From CAZPHU01 sp964419255 (GTDB taxonomy: Bacteria > Fibrobacterota > Chitinivibrionia > Chitinivibrionales > CAYFVL01), in contig CAYQOU010000066.1 of the NCBI GenBank assembly GCA_964419255.1, positions 1 through 23,407 on the forward strand: DNA of 23,407 bases, in the 5' to 3' direction. A model generated the notes under the pieces. The model was not told the DNA's origin. It saw only the letters and a program-made list of their open reading frames with translations, and ran no database searches. This document shows, in pieces, positions 9,432-21,000 of the stretch (position 1 is the stretch's first letter; every line of letters starts with the position of its first letter). Made by a program: the position numbers and the translations under genes.

Positions 9432-11422
9432 TGGGCAAAAGAGGTTTATGGGAATCGGAATCCGGCTGGCGTGCTTCACTTAACGAGATTATAACCGCCA
9501 CTGATAAAGAATTGAACGTCGAACCGGATACGCCCGGAGTCAAGCGTCATCTGCTTTTCACGACTTTCCAGCTGGATCTGGAGCTTTTCGAAACTCAGAT
9601 CCTGTGCAATCTGCCGGGGGTGGATGATTGCGGCTCTCTTCGCGATCCGTCCAGACTGCATAAACTCGAACAGTTTCTGGACAACACCTCGGTTACTGTT
9701 CTGCATGACAGCAGAGCGCTTGTCAACAGTAAAAGCCGCAGCTCTGTTACCGTGTTGCCCGTCCATGTGGAAAGGGGCGTGTTTCATCCGAAAATAGTGC
9801 TCTACGGCGTTCAGCACGACAGCAGAAGCGAGCTGGGAATACTGATCGGTTCGGCAAATCTGACCCATAGCGGAATAGGGGTCAATCGCGAGTCGATCTT
9901 CGGGCTTGCAGGAAAACTGCATGGTAAATTGTGTGCGGGAATGTCTTCGTTTCTCTCGGATCTAAAAAGGGTTTACCTGGCGGGACACTACGGGGATTTT
10001 CTGGAGGATATCGATCATTTCATCGAACAGTTCTCAAAGCGCAGAGATGACAGATGTTTCAATCGAAGCGGAGTGTCGCTGTTTGCCACAGGACCGGGTA
10101 TAAAAGATACTGACAGTTTTAAACAGTTGAAGAAAATGATACGGCGCTGCAGTGATTTTATCTGTTGGGTTCCCTATTTTCCGGATACGTGGAGCTCTGA
10201 AAACCCGGTCGTTCCTTCTCCAGTTGCGGTTCTGGAGCAGAATCGGAATTCAGATGAAGATTCAGTATGGTTCTGCCCTGCCGTAAACAGAGAAGGAAAA
10301 TACTATCTCGATCCTGAATTTGTTAATTACTGTAATGATTTCGGTTTGTTCCAAATACAACAGTACAAATCCGAAAAGGGTAAATTCCGCTTCCGTCATG
10401 CCAAGCTTTACCGCCTTGAATACAGAGACAAGGTCGTAATGCTGATCGGTTCACACAATCTTACTGTAAGTGCGTGGGGTGGTGTGAACAGCTCTACAGG
10501 TTATGAGGTGAAACCGGTTAATATTGAAGTGTCGCTTATCCTGGAATGCACAGGTGATTTCAAGCGGTACGATACAGGTATCGATGAATCGGCGTACAAG
10601 GAGCTGAAAGGGTTTGAGAAAAGCGAGGGTAACGAAGATGAAATTCAGGATGATAACTGTCTTGCCACTCCGCCTCTTTCGGTAACCTTTGACTGGAGAG
10701 ACAGAAGGTACAGCATAAGACTTTTTGATCCCGGCCGCTATTTCACATATAGTATGCAGCTGCCATTTATTGGAACTGCAAGCATTGCAGGATCTGAACG
10801 GGAACAGTATATGGATGTAACCGCGAATGCCATAATGCTCACAGACATGTCCTATACAGTTGATGCGGTAAAAGCCGATGGTGAGCATACCGATTTTAAA
10901 GGAGTGGTTCTTGAGATAAACAGATCTTCTCGAGCGATGGCGTATGACAATCTTAATGCGTACATGAAAACTCTTGCGGGAAAAATACAACCGGATGAAA
11001 GAGGTTTTCCAAAAGGGAAATCAAGCACCCCAAAAAACGGTAAAAAAGGCAAACGATCGCTATTTGATGAAGAGCAGACCTGGTATGATTTCTTTCATGA
11101 GGCGGAATCGCTCTGTGAGCGGATTGCGGCAGAACAGAAAAACGGCTGCAATCGTCATTTGTGTGAATTCAGAAGGCTTTACAGTAAAGAACTTTCAGAT
11201 GCTGATAATCTAGACTGGCTTACAAAAGTGAAATTATGGCTTTTGTATAAACAAGTGGAGATATCGGTTGGCCCCTGTTATGAACTGCTTACGTTCAAAC
11301 CCTCTATCATGATGTTGAAACAGCAGCTCAATATTAAACAGGAATTCGAATTTTGGGTGGAAGCCTGTCTGCATGCAGCAGAGAGGGAAATTGGCCTCGA
11401 AAAGGAGGCGCACAATGGCTGA
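9431..11422 (+). CDS. Tdp1-like phospholipase-D-fold protein with two HxK...N half-sites
   Basis: This 663-residue protein has two phospholipase-D half-sites and probably cleaves phosphodiester bonds through a covalent phosphohistidine. The first is HPK at residues 119-121 followed by GSANLT at 140-145. The second is HAK at 323-325 followed by GSHNLT at 340-345 and then V-S-A-W-G. In the classical HKD motif an Asp lies five residues after the Lys; here the first site has Gly at that place and an Asn about 20 residues on. That is the HKN arrangement of tyrosyl-DNA phosphodiesterase 1, whose second site also ends N-L-S-x-x-A-W-G. The remaining half, residues about 390-663, is unassigned. The protein is much longer than DrmC, the PLD protein of DISARM. 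It overlaps gene 3 by one base and gene 5 by eight. The activity could be restriction of phage DNA or processing of protein-DNA ends; the sequence does not decide. Confidence 0.82.
   Translation: MGKRGLWESESGWRASLNEIITATDKELNVEPDTPGVKRHLLFTTFQLDLELFETQILCNLPGVDDCGSLRDPSRLHKLEQFLDNTSVTVLHDSRALVNSKSRSSVTVLPVHVERGVFHPKIVLYGVQHDSRSELGILIGSANLTHSGIGVNRESIFGLAGKLHGKLCAGMSSFLSDLKRVYLAGHYGDFLEDIDHFIEQFSKRRDDRCFNRSGVSLFATGPGIKDTDSFKQLKKMIRRCSDFICWVPYFPDTWSSENPVVPSPVAVLEQNRNSDEDSVWFCPAVNREGKYYLDPEFVNYCNDFGLFQIQQYKSEKGKFRFRHAKLYRLEYRDKVVMLIGSHNLTVSAWGGVNSSTGYEVKPVNIEVSLILECTGDFKRYDTGIDESAYKELKGFEKSEGNEDEIQDDNCLATPPLSVTFDWRDRRYSIRLFDPGRYFTYSMQLPFIGTASIAGSEREQYMDVTANAIMLTDMSYTVDAVKADGEHTDFKGVVLEINRSSRAMAYDNLNAYMKTLAGKIQPDERGFPKGKSSTPKNGKKGKRSLFDEEQTWYDFFHEAESLCERIAAEQKNGCNRHLCEFRRLYSKELSDADNLDWLTKVKLWLLYKQVEISVGPCYELLTFKPSIMMLKQQLNIKQEFEFWVEACLHAAEREIGLEKEAHNG
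11402..11408 (+). promoter_or_regulatory. Strong ribosome binding site fixing the second SNF2 helicase start
   Basis: AAGGAGG ends six bases before the ATG at 11415 and lies inside the end of the PLD gene. It decides for this start over an in-frame ATG at 11373, which has no comparable site and would overlap the PLD gene by 50 bases. Confidence 0.75.
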
Positions 11423-14400
11423 AGCTTGGAAACCTATCAATCATGTATCCCTTGCTGATTTCACTAAACTTTTCCGCATTGCTGAGAATGAAGGAGATGG
11501 TCTGTATAATTTCCAGGCCGAAGGAGCGGTCGCTCTTCACAACAGACTGTGCAATGATCGTTTCGCCTACCTTGCAGATGAAGTGGGGATGGGAAAAACG
11601 CTTACTGCTCTTGCCATGGTGAATATCCTTTTGGAACGCAAACCTGATGCACGTATCCTCATTCTCACACCGCGACGTCTAATCTCGGAGCAGTGGATCG
11701 AGCGCTGGAACGAATTTCCGCGAAAATTCCTGCGTGGATACCACCCCTCACTGTGTGATCCCTATTTCAGTTTACCGCGAAGAGAAGCCTTCGAATGTGC
11801 CCGCTCATCACAGCTTACAGATGCACTGGTCGGGAGTGATGCTTTTTTATCAATATCAAATATATACGCGTTTCGATACTATAAAAGCTATGCATACCAG
11901 GGTGACAGGAGCAAAGAAGATTTTTGGAGTGACTGGCCGACGGATTCTAAGTCTAATGCGTGGGATGAGTACTTTTTTGAATGGGTGTTGCCTTATAAAA
12001 ACAAGAAGTTGATGGAAACTATAGGTGAAAACGGAATAGATCTTCTCATTGTAGATGAAGCGCAGGTGCTGCGTAATGATTTCAACCAGACTAATCGCAC
12101 AATAGGGGCGATGTTGGGTATGCATTCCGATCGGATAGTCGAGGAATATTATCATTCTAAAGAATACAATGCTAAAGATAAACGAAAATGTTTCCACTCC
12201 TCTGGGGGATTAGGCAGTTTAGTTGATCGCTGTTTGTTCCTCAGCGCGACACCGATGCATAAAAATGAAAATAATCTTTACAAGCAGCTCGCATACGCTA
12301 CCCCTGTTGAGCAAAATTCCAATTTTCATGAAGACTGTACCAAAACCAATGCCTATATGGTTCAGCGCAACCGTACCTATACCGATGCAAAAAAAAGGCT
12401 TTTTAGCAGGTATTTTTACCGCAAACTCATGCCTGAGCATGCGGTTTCAGATGATATGCACGCAGAAAGCGAAGTATTTCTTGCCCTGACTCAGAAGCTG
12501 ATCCGTACAATGCACAGGAAAAAGAAAAACAGCAGGTTTGAGATGGGCTTTATGGAAACGTTTGAAAGCTACGGGGATTCTTTCGACACAAGCTCTGATT
12601 TGTTGCAATCAGCAGCTGACAGCGCGGCCGAAGTGGATGATGAACCTGGTTCGTTGCAAACCGGCATGACGAGCGATTCCAGCGAGGCTGAGAAGAATGC
12701 AGATGGCTCGACGATGCAGAAATCTCATGATAATTGGGTAGTGGCAACACTGCGTAAAACGTGGGATGACGTGTATGGTGATAAGAAGACCAATGCAGCA
12801 CCGCCCCATCCAAAGCAGAACTATTTTGCAAACCAATTTATTGTAAAAGAGCTTTTAGAGACCGAAACTCCCAGAAAAGCGGTCGTGTTTGTTCGACGCA
12901 TAAAGGGAACACAACAGCTCCAGAGAATCGCCGAATGGGCTAACGATAAATTCTTACGAATGCAGATACAATCACTCGGGAAACAAAACAGTAACAATCT
13001 GTGGAATGACCTATATGAGTATGTAAGAAATCCCGGGAGAAACGAGCTGCTCCGAAGGCTTTTTTCACAGGAAGGCACTCATTTCTACCGGTTCCGTGAT
13101 CGCCTGAGTACAACACTGGAGTATACAAACTCGCTTGTGAAATATGTGGCAGGTCTGGCCCCTGAAGATAAACCGCTTCAATTCCTCTGGGCATCGAGAG
13201 CATTCTTTTCAACAGAGGGGCTTGTAGCATCAGCAGCTTTTGCGGATCTTATGGTAGGTGGCAAAGTTGATCGCAACCACCTTGAAGAACGAACGGAACA
13301 GCTCGCAGAATGGCTTCCATGGAAAAGAACCGTATGGAGAATTAAACAGTTTTTTAACGATAAACTGTTTGCGGATATTCGGTCACAGGTATTGAATCGT
13401 GAAAACATGAATGATTCGGATAGTGCTCTTCTGAGAAAAAGCAGTCCTTTTCAAAGAGCTGCTTCATATGCCTATTCTGTGAGTAGCAACGTTAGTACTT
13501 CGGGACAACAATACGTCAAAAAGCGTTTCAACTCTCCCCTGTGGCCGGACGTTCTCGTCACCACCGATATTATGCGTGAAGGGGTAGATCTGCATCTGTT
13601 TTGTGACAGGATGATGCATTATGGTCTTGCCTGGTCCACAGGGGATCTGGAACAACGCAACGGAAGATGTGACCGATGCAATTCGCGTCTTGAACGTGAA
13701 TTGAAAAACACTACCGATGAGGAAAAGATTTTAAACGCATATCCGATTCGTTTTCCTTTTGTATCCAGAACCGTCGATGAGAAGCAGGTAGGAAAGATTC
13801 TCGAGGAAATAAGGAATGTCGATCAGAGCTATATCCTAAAACATAAAAAAAGAACAACGGCAGAAGAGAATCAGACAAATGCAGCCGCAGCATATCCTAA
13901 ACCCGAAGAATCCATTCGTGCATACGAAAAATTTATCGAATCCGCCAGAGAAGAAATCGAAGAAAAACACAAGCTTTGCAAGCAGATGCGCGCATTGCTC
14001 ACACCGGCAAAGAGCAGGTGTTTCCCTCAAGTCAGTGTGGTGACAAACACCAGAAATCGTATAACACAGGTTGAAAACATGCTCACCGGCCTTTTCGGCC
14101 AGTTGGAACCATTCACTGATGGGTGGAAAATCGCAATGAAGGGAGATCGAGTCCAACTCAGCGCACTGCCCGAGTTGGGAAACGGTTCTCAGAGCATATA
14201 TATGACTGCCAAACCGATTGTCTCAAATGGTACCGTACAGCTTGTTTTGGTATTGAGGAGTCGACTTGAACCGTTGCAGCAGTATAAAACAGACACCGCT
14301 ATGTGTCTTCAAAGAAATGCTGAAGAACTGCATCCCGGAACACAACTGTCACTTGATTCAAACGATATCCTTTGGGCTCAAAAATCACTTTACCTTGGCC

Positions 14401-14876
14401 AAACGCTCCACGAGACGTCTGAAGATTTCAGGTGCTGTCTTAAGGCTGCTGAATTGCACCATTCACTTACTGATATTGCAGGCTTTATCACAAAGAAGGA
14501 AGACTACAAAAAGAGTACTGCTGAGGTAAAGCCAACATGGGAGCGTGTGGATCGCGTGTTGCCGGGAAACTGTGAAAATAACCTTATGCGTTTTAAATTA
14601 ATCGTGAATAATAACCAATGGCTATGCTTGTCACTGCCGATTAGGACTGATCTCGTAGGTGATGAACACCGAGATATCTGGAGATTAAACCATCGATTTC
14701 CCGAAGTCGAATTCAGGGTTATAGAGGGAAACAGCTCCGTTTGTTATTTTCATCCGCTGACAGATAATGAAGAAGATCTGAAAGAGGAGGAACTTCGTTT
14801 TATGATGGATTCGGTATTACGAGCCGCACAATTGATAGATTCCGACCATGCGATAACCCAAGAAGAAGAAGCATAA
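11415..14876 (+). CDS. Divergent SNF2-like helicase, second in the operon
   Basis: This 1153-residue protein is a superfamily 2 helicase or translocase. Walker A GMGKT is at residues 58-62, Walker B is DEAQ (214-217) in place of DEAH, and motif III SATP is at 277-280. Motif V reads T-D-I-M-R-E-G-V-D-L and motif VI QRNGRCDRC is at 747-755. The C-terminal motifs parallel those of the DrmD-like gene 1, so the two may be distant paralogues. About 450 residues separate motif III from motif V, well above a minimal SNF2 core. They include an acidic serine-rich stretch near residues 385-430 and a helical block likely to bind DNA or partners. The last 350 residues have no recognised domain. It starts eight bases before the PLD gene ends, so both are surely co-translated. 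PLD and SNF2-type helicase pairs are known in defence loci such as Dpd, which makes a joint effector role plausible. Confidence 0.8.
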   Translation: MAEAWKPINHVSLADFTKLFRIAENEGDGLYNFQAEGAVALHNRLCNDRFAYLADEVGMGKTLTALAMVNILLERKPDARILILTPRRLISEQWIERWNEFPRKFLRGYHPSLCDPYFSLPRREAFECARSSQLTDALVGSDAFLSISNIYAFRYYKSYAYQGDRSKEDFWSDWPTDSKSNAWDEYFFEWVLPYKNKKLMETIGENGIDLLIVDEAQVLRNDFNQTNRTIGAMLGMHSDRIVEEYYHSKEYNAKDKRKCFHSSGGLGSLVDRCLFLSATPMHKNENNLYKQLAYATPVEQNSNFHEDCTKTNAYMVQRNRTYTDAKKRLFSRYFYRKLMPEHAVSDDMHAESEVFLALTQKLIRTMHRKKKNSRFEMGFMETFESYGDSFDTSSDLLQSAADSAAEVDDEPGSLQTGMTSDSSEAEKNADGSTMQKSHDNWVVATLRKTWDDVYGDKKTNAAPPHPKQNYFANQFIVKELLETETPRKAVVFVRRIKGTQQLQRIAEWANDKFLRMQIQSLGKQNSNNLWNDLYEYVRNPGRNELLRRLFSQEGTHFYRFRDRLSTTLEYTNSLVKYVAGLAPEDKPLQFLWASRAFFSTEGLVASAAFADLMVGGKVDRNHLEERTEQLAEWLPWKRTVWRIKQFFNDKLFADIRSQVLNRENMNDSDSALLRKSSPFQRAASYAYSVSSNVSTSGQQYVKKRFNSPLWPDVLVTTDIMREGVDLHLFCDRMMHYGLAWSTGDLEQRNGRCDRCNSRLERELKNTTDEEKILNAYPIRFPFVSRTVDEKQVGKILEEIRNVDQSYILKHKKRTTAEENQTNAAAAYPKPEESIRAYEKFIESAREEIEEKHKLCKQMRALLTPAKSRCFPQVSVVTNTRNRITQVENMLTGLFGQLEPFTDGWKIAMKGDRVQLSALPELGNGSQSIYMTAKPIVSNGTVQLVLVLRSRLEPLQQYKTDTAMCLQRNAEELHPGTQLSLDSNDILWAQKSLYLGQTLHETSEDFRCCLKAAELHHSLTDIAGFITKKEDYKKSTAEVKPTWERVDRVLPGNCENNLMRFKLIVNNNQWLCLSLPIRTDLVGDEHRDIWRLNHRFPEVEFRVIEGNSSVCYFHPLTDNEEDLKEEELRFMMDSVLRAAQLIDSDHAITQEEEA

Positions 14877-14938
14877 AGCAGGTGTAAGTTCAATGCTCGA
14901 GTGATGCGGTACTCCCAAGAAAAATGACGCATAATTCT

Positions 14939-14966
14939 TTGAAAAAAGAGATGAAAAAATTATACA
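14939..14966 (+). promoter_or_regulatory. Candidate internal promoter before the DUF1998 helicase
   Basis: TTGAAA at 14939-14944 and TATACA at 14961-14966 are 16 bases apart, each close to the sigma70 consensus. They lie in the only long spacer of the operon (14877-15093), about 130 bases before gene 6. The spacer is AT-rich, which raises the chance of a random match. If real, genes 6 and 7 can be expressed separately from genes 1-5. Confidence 0.4.
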
Positions 14967-14994
14967 AAGGTAGGCAGCACAGTGAGTTGCAAAT

Positions 14995-15072
14995 ATGAAA
15001 AGCAAACGGAGGGTACCGGTGTCTGCCAAGAGAAAAAATAGAGAATATTTAAATTCTTTCGATAGTAAATGA
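14995..15072 (+). CDS. Possible 25-residue basic leader peptide
   Basis: A short frame from the ATG at 14995 encodes 25 residues with ten Lys or Arg and ends 21 bases before gene 6. A second possible start is the GTG at 15019, preceded by GGAGGG at 15008-15013. An even shorter frame, 14951-14998, overlaps the ATG as ATGA. It could be a leader that couples translation to gene 6, a small protein, or the remnant of a broken short gene. Nothing is recognised, and frames this short arise by chance. Confidence 0.22.
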   Translation: MKSKRRVPVSAKRKNREYLNSFDSK

Positions 15073-15093
15073 GAAAATAAACAGGCAGCGTCT

Positions 15094-18000
15094 ATGATAC
15101 CATCGATAATCGACCAGCAGATCAGGGAAGGGGTTCGTGATTATGTGCGAACCACATATCCGGTGACAACCAAACTCTTTTCCAATCTGGTCGAGGGGCT
15201 TTTGACCGATGAAGATCGCATGTTTAAGGGACCGTATATCGGCCTGGATCTTCCATTTCGGAAGGGAAGTGTCGGGGCGGATGTTATCCCCGATTTCCCC
15301 ATGGCCTTTCCGCCCTATATACATCAGGAGAAAGCCTTCACTCGCCTGCGGGCCGATTCGTGCAAATCAACAATCGTTGCAACCGGTACGGGCTCGGGAA
15401 AAACAGAGTGTTTTCTTTACCCGATACTCGAGTATTGTCTGCGGAGGCGGCAGGAGAAGGAACCGGGCATAAAAGCAATCATAATCTACCCCATGAATGC
15501 TCTCGCCCAGGATCAGGCGCGGCGTATCGCACAAACAATCTGGAACAATGAGCATGCGAAGGGAAAGATAACCGCCGGGCTATATGTAGGGGGTGAGCAA
15601 AAATCCCCTCATCAGGTGATGGGTGACAACCACATAATAACCGACCGGGAGACTATACGTCTCAGGCCGCCGGATATACTTCTTACCAACTATAAGATGC
15701 TCGACTATATGCTGTCGCGTCCGCACGATCGGGACGTGTGGAGTCAAAATGCTGCGGGGACAGTGCGGTATCTTGTGGTTGATGAGTTACACACCTTTGA
15801 CGGCGCGCAGGGTACCGACCTGGCATGTCTTATCCGACGGCTAAAGTATCGACTGGGAGTCACCACCGGTAACGTATGCTGCGTCGGTACATCGGCGACA
15901 CTCGGCGGACCCGAAAGCATTGCCGATCTGCGGGCATACGCACAGAAGGTGTTTGGGGAGGATTTCGATGATGCTGCGGTTATTACCGAAGCCCGTGAGG
16001 ATTACCGCACCTTTTTACGTGGATCATTTGTCGCCAACAGTTTCGAGATTCCCGCCCGAGATACAATCGATCGATTGAAACCGGATAATTTTTCTACCCC
16101 CGAAGAGTATATCCGGGAACAGGTACACCAGTGGTTTGGGGATAAGATCCCGATTGATGATTACGCACACTATACATGGCGCGAAACGCTGGGCGAAAGG
16201 CTCAAAGAGCACCCGCTTGTGCGTACGATTCTGGAAGTGCTTGATGGGCATATCGTGAGCGAACCGGTACTCCTGAGACATCTGCGTGGTATATTCCGGG
16301 AATTTGCTGAAGGTTCTACCGATTACCATAGGACCGTGTTGCAGTCGCTTTTTGCACTGATATCCATTGCCCGGCGACTGGATGAATCGGGGGTTGAGCC
16401 GATTTATGTTCCTTTTGTGCGGGTCAGGTATCAAAGCTGGCTGCGTGAGATGCGGCGTATCGTGTCTACGGTATCGCATGATCCACGGCTTGAATTCGCG
16501 GCCGACCTCACCGATACGGAACTTCAGACGCATCTTCCGGTGGTTCATTGCCGTGAGTGCGGCAGCACCGGCTGGGCGGGGCTGAAGAAGCAAAATGAGT
16601 ACAAAGTCCGATCCGATCTGAATGATTTTTATGCCGGATATTTTGCCAAGAATCCATCACCAAACATCTGTTTTCTTTTTCCCGATGCGGACGGTCTTGA
16701 AGAGAGTCACGATTCGGGAATGTATGCGACACTTTGTGAAAACTGTTTTCGGCTGTCAACGAAAGAAAAAACGACATGTGGAGATTGCGAATCCGATCAA
16801 CTCATAGGCGTCTATATGCCGAACAATCGTGTCAAAACAAAAAAGGGTTTTAAAAGCAGGAAAGATTGTCCTGTATGTAAGACAACGGAGAGTCTGGTCC
16901 TGGTCGGTGCGCGGGCAGCGAGTTTAAGCAGTGTGATGATAAACCAGCTTTTTGGCTCACCGTATAATGAAGACAAAAAACTGATAGCGTTTTCCGACAG
17001 CGTGCAGGACGCTTCTCACCGCGCAGGTTTTTACGGCGCACGCACTTGGCGATTCAATTTCAGAGCGGCGGTTCAGCAATGCCTCGATGCACAATCGGTA
17101 GAACCTGCCATGAGTGAATTACCCGCTTTATTTTGCGCATATTGGAAACAGCGAATGTCGATTGAGGAATATGTCGCAACATTTTTGCCTCCCGATATGG
17201 CCTGGCTGGATGAATTCGTTGAACTACAGAAGACCGGCAACGGCAATTTCTCACAAACCTTTTTGGAAGATCTTGACAAACGTATCAGCTGGGAAATTTA
17301 TTCTGAGTATGGCCTTAACAGTCGTGTCGGACGAACGCTCGAAAAGGCATGTTGTTCGGTTCCCGTCGTTGGATCAAGCCTGACGGCGGAGCACTATGAT
17401 GAACTTCGGATGAAGCTGGAAAACCGCATAGGAACTTTGCGGGGTAAATGCCCTGATGAAAAACTGCGAAAATTTACCGCCGGGATTTTCAAACATCTGG
17501 TAGGCGGGGGAGCCTTCTACCAGGATATTCTAAAGCAATACATCGAAAGAAACGGTAATATCTACTATGTCCGATGGGTTCGCTGGATGCGCGATTTCGG
17601 ACCCGGCATTTTTACTCCACGCTTTCCGGCGACCACCGCCGGGCATGAATCACGGCTGGAAAAGCTTACCTCCCGGGCGGATCGCCCCACCAGTTGGTAT
17701 GCGCACTGGCTGGTTAAACACTTCGGTTTTGAATCTCTGGATATCCTTAACTATTTCCCAGATTTTTATACGGAGCTGTTTTCGTGGTTGGTAAAAAACA
17801 ATATCATGAAGGTGTACCACAGTGAAAAAAGGGATTCTATCTGGACGCTACTTCCCCAAGAGACGCTTATCTCCCGCAATGTGGATCAACACAGTTGCAG
17901 TGACTGCGGGCATAAGGTGGCGGCGCCCTCATCCGAGAGGGCTCTGTGGGATAACCAGCGATGCATGAAACCGGTCTGCCGGGGGGTATACATACGACAG

Positions 18001-21000
18001 AAGACGTCCGGTGACTACTATACGCACCTGTATAAACGCGGAGACATCCACCGGTTGTTTCCCCGAGAGCATACCGGATTACTCACACGCGACGAACGGG
18101 AACCGCTGGAAGATCAGTTTAAGGCACGAGCGGAAAGCCGAAAAAGCTGGTATCCGAACCTGCTTTCGTGTACCCCGACGCTTGAGATGGGTATCGATAT
18201 CGGAGATCTGTCAAGTGTGCTTTTGTGTTCCGTGCCGCCCAAGCAGGCAGCGTACCTTCAGAGAATCGGCCGTGCCGGCAGAACCAACGGAAACTCTTCA
18301 TGCACCACCATTGCCAATGGCTTGCCGCATGATCTGTATTTCTTTTCAGAGCCGGACGAAATGATGCAGGGGCATGTAACACCGCCGGGGGTGTACCTTG
18401 ATGCTTCCGCGGTACTGGAGCGGCAGTTGACCGCATTTTGCCTGGATTGCTGGGTACACTACGACAGTGAGGCGGTGGTCCCGACCAATATTAGCCCGAT
18501 TCTTTCGAAGATAACCAAGGAGAATGCGAAAGGGTTTCCCTTTACCCTCTTTGCTTATGTAAACAAAAACAAAGCCGATATCGAAGAAAACTTTACTATT
18601 CTATTCGGTGGCTCGTTAAGCGATTCCACGCGGCAACACCTTCATGATTTCCTTCACGGTGGTAATAACGTGAGAAGTATGGAAGATAAAATCATCAACG
18701 GATTACGGGAGCTTTTAAAGGAACGGCAATCACTCGAACGAAAGCGGAATCTGCTTTCAAGTAGAATCCGGAAAATGAAAGCCGACAGCGGGTCCGACCC
18801 TGACCTTCTTGATGATCTTATTCTTGAGCGGGATGCTTTCAGCGAATTGATTAAGAAGATCAACAATAAGAACACATACGAATTCCTGACAACCGAAGGG
18901 CTGACGCCAAACTATGCGTTTCCCGAATCGGGTGTACAGCTGCAATCGATTATCTACCGAAGAAACAAGGCTGAGGGAAAGAAATATCTCAAAACAATTT
19001 ACGAGTATGAGCGCGCCGCCGCGTCAGCCATTAAGGATTTAGTGCCTGGTAACGTTTTCTATGCACATGGGCGTAAAGTTGTGATAGACCAGGTTAATCT
19101 CGCCCTTTCCAAAACCGAGATATGGCGTTTCTGTCCGGAGTGCTCGTATTTCCGGCTTGAAAACGAGGAATCGACTCAAAACACCTGCCCATCATGCGGC
19201 TGTACTATGTGGGCGGATGGTCAACAAAGACACAAAATGCTTAAGGTAAAGCAGGTGCTCGCAACCACACCTGCACACCAGGGGCTTATTACCGATGATG
19301 CGGACAATCGTGAGCTGCACTTTTTTCGTAAGTACATGTTTTTCGGACATAAAAAAGAAGATATTGAAAGTGCATGGCAGATCGATGATGAAGAGGCCCC
19401 TTTTGGATTTGAGGTATTGAACACTGCCCGATTTCAGGAGATAAACTTCGGCGAGCCCGACACAAACGGGGTTGATATCCGCGTATCGGGTAAAGACATC
19501 GATGCTACCGGATTCAACATATGCAGACATTGCGGCAAAATTCAGAAAGAAGGCGCGCCGGCACAGCACTCCTTCGGTTGTTCGGCACGGAGTTCCGATG
19601 AAGAATCGAATTTCGCGGAAACGTTTTTCCTGTATCGTGACTTTGAGAGTGAGGCGATTCGTTTCTTTATTCCTTCCATTACGGAGTTGAGCGACCGTAA
19701 ACTACAGTCGTTTCTGGCATCTCTGATGTTTGGGCTTACCAAGTACTACAAGGGCGATGTCACTCACCTTCAAACCTGTATCCATGACGAGCCAATCGAC
19801 GGATCACCGCATCGCAGACGCTTTGTGGTACTCTTCGATACGGTGCCCGGCGGGACCGGCTATCTTAAAGAGGTGGCACGCAGGCCTGAAGCTGTTTTCG
19901 ATATTCTGGAAGAAGCACTAAAAAGGCTGAATACGTGTGCCTGCAATCAGACTGACCGTGATGGATGTTATGCATGTCTGTACGCGTATCGCAATAGCTT
20001 TGATATGGAGAATATCAGCAGGGAGACCGCAAAGGAACTGTTAAGTGCGCTGATAAAGAAAAGGGAGATGCTGAGTCAAATCCCATCTGTTTCCACTATA
20101 CGGATCAATGCACTTCTGGAAAGTGAACTTGAACGACGCTTCATCGCCGGGCTTGACGAGTATGCGGGGAAAACACCGGGCGTAACGTTTTCAGCGACAA
20201 CCGTAGGTGTCAAATCGGGGTATCGTCTCGATATCGGTGAAAACACCTGGCTCATAGAGCCGCAGGTTGAATTCGGACCGCAGCAGGGAGTTGCCGTTGC
20301 TTCACGGGCCGATTTTGTTTTCCGTGACAAGAACGGTACCTATAAACCCGTGGCCGTTTTCACCGACGGCTACCAATATCATTGCGACAGGGTAAAACTG
20401 GATACCGCGCAAAGACTGGCGATCAGCCAAAGCGGCGCATACAATGTCTGGTCTCTCACCTGGACGGATGTGGAAACGCTGCGTACTGGTGTTAAAAATG
20501 CTCCGGGGGCACATTCGCTATATCTAAAAGCTGAGCTTAGGCCCAAATTCGACAAGGCCTTGTCAGTGTTTAAGATTGAGCGGATGGCGGCCAGGTGTGA
20601 CGAAACAAGCATGGCGTGGCTTATTGACTATCTGGGACAGCCGTACGGCAGGGAATGGGAAGTATACGCGCTGTTGCACATTTTGTCCCGAATGGACCCG
20701 GCTAAACAGGGGCCTGACGAGCTGCTCCGGTGGGAAGACGCACTCAACAATCTTGTTCCCGGCCATTTCGCTGAAGTCGTCGGTTCCGTACCCGAAACAA
20801 GACTCTGTGGTGATATGATGGTGAATAATTTCACCCGTATGATAAGTGCCGTAACCCGCGCTGATATGGCAAAAGATGGTGTCCGGTGTGCGGCGGCTCT
20901 AATTTTTGATGATACCGGTGATATTGACCAACGAGCGTGGGAAGATTTCCTCCAATGGACGAATCTCGTTCAGTTCCTTCCGGGCGGGTATCCGTTATCT

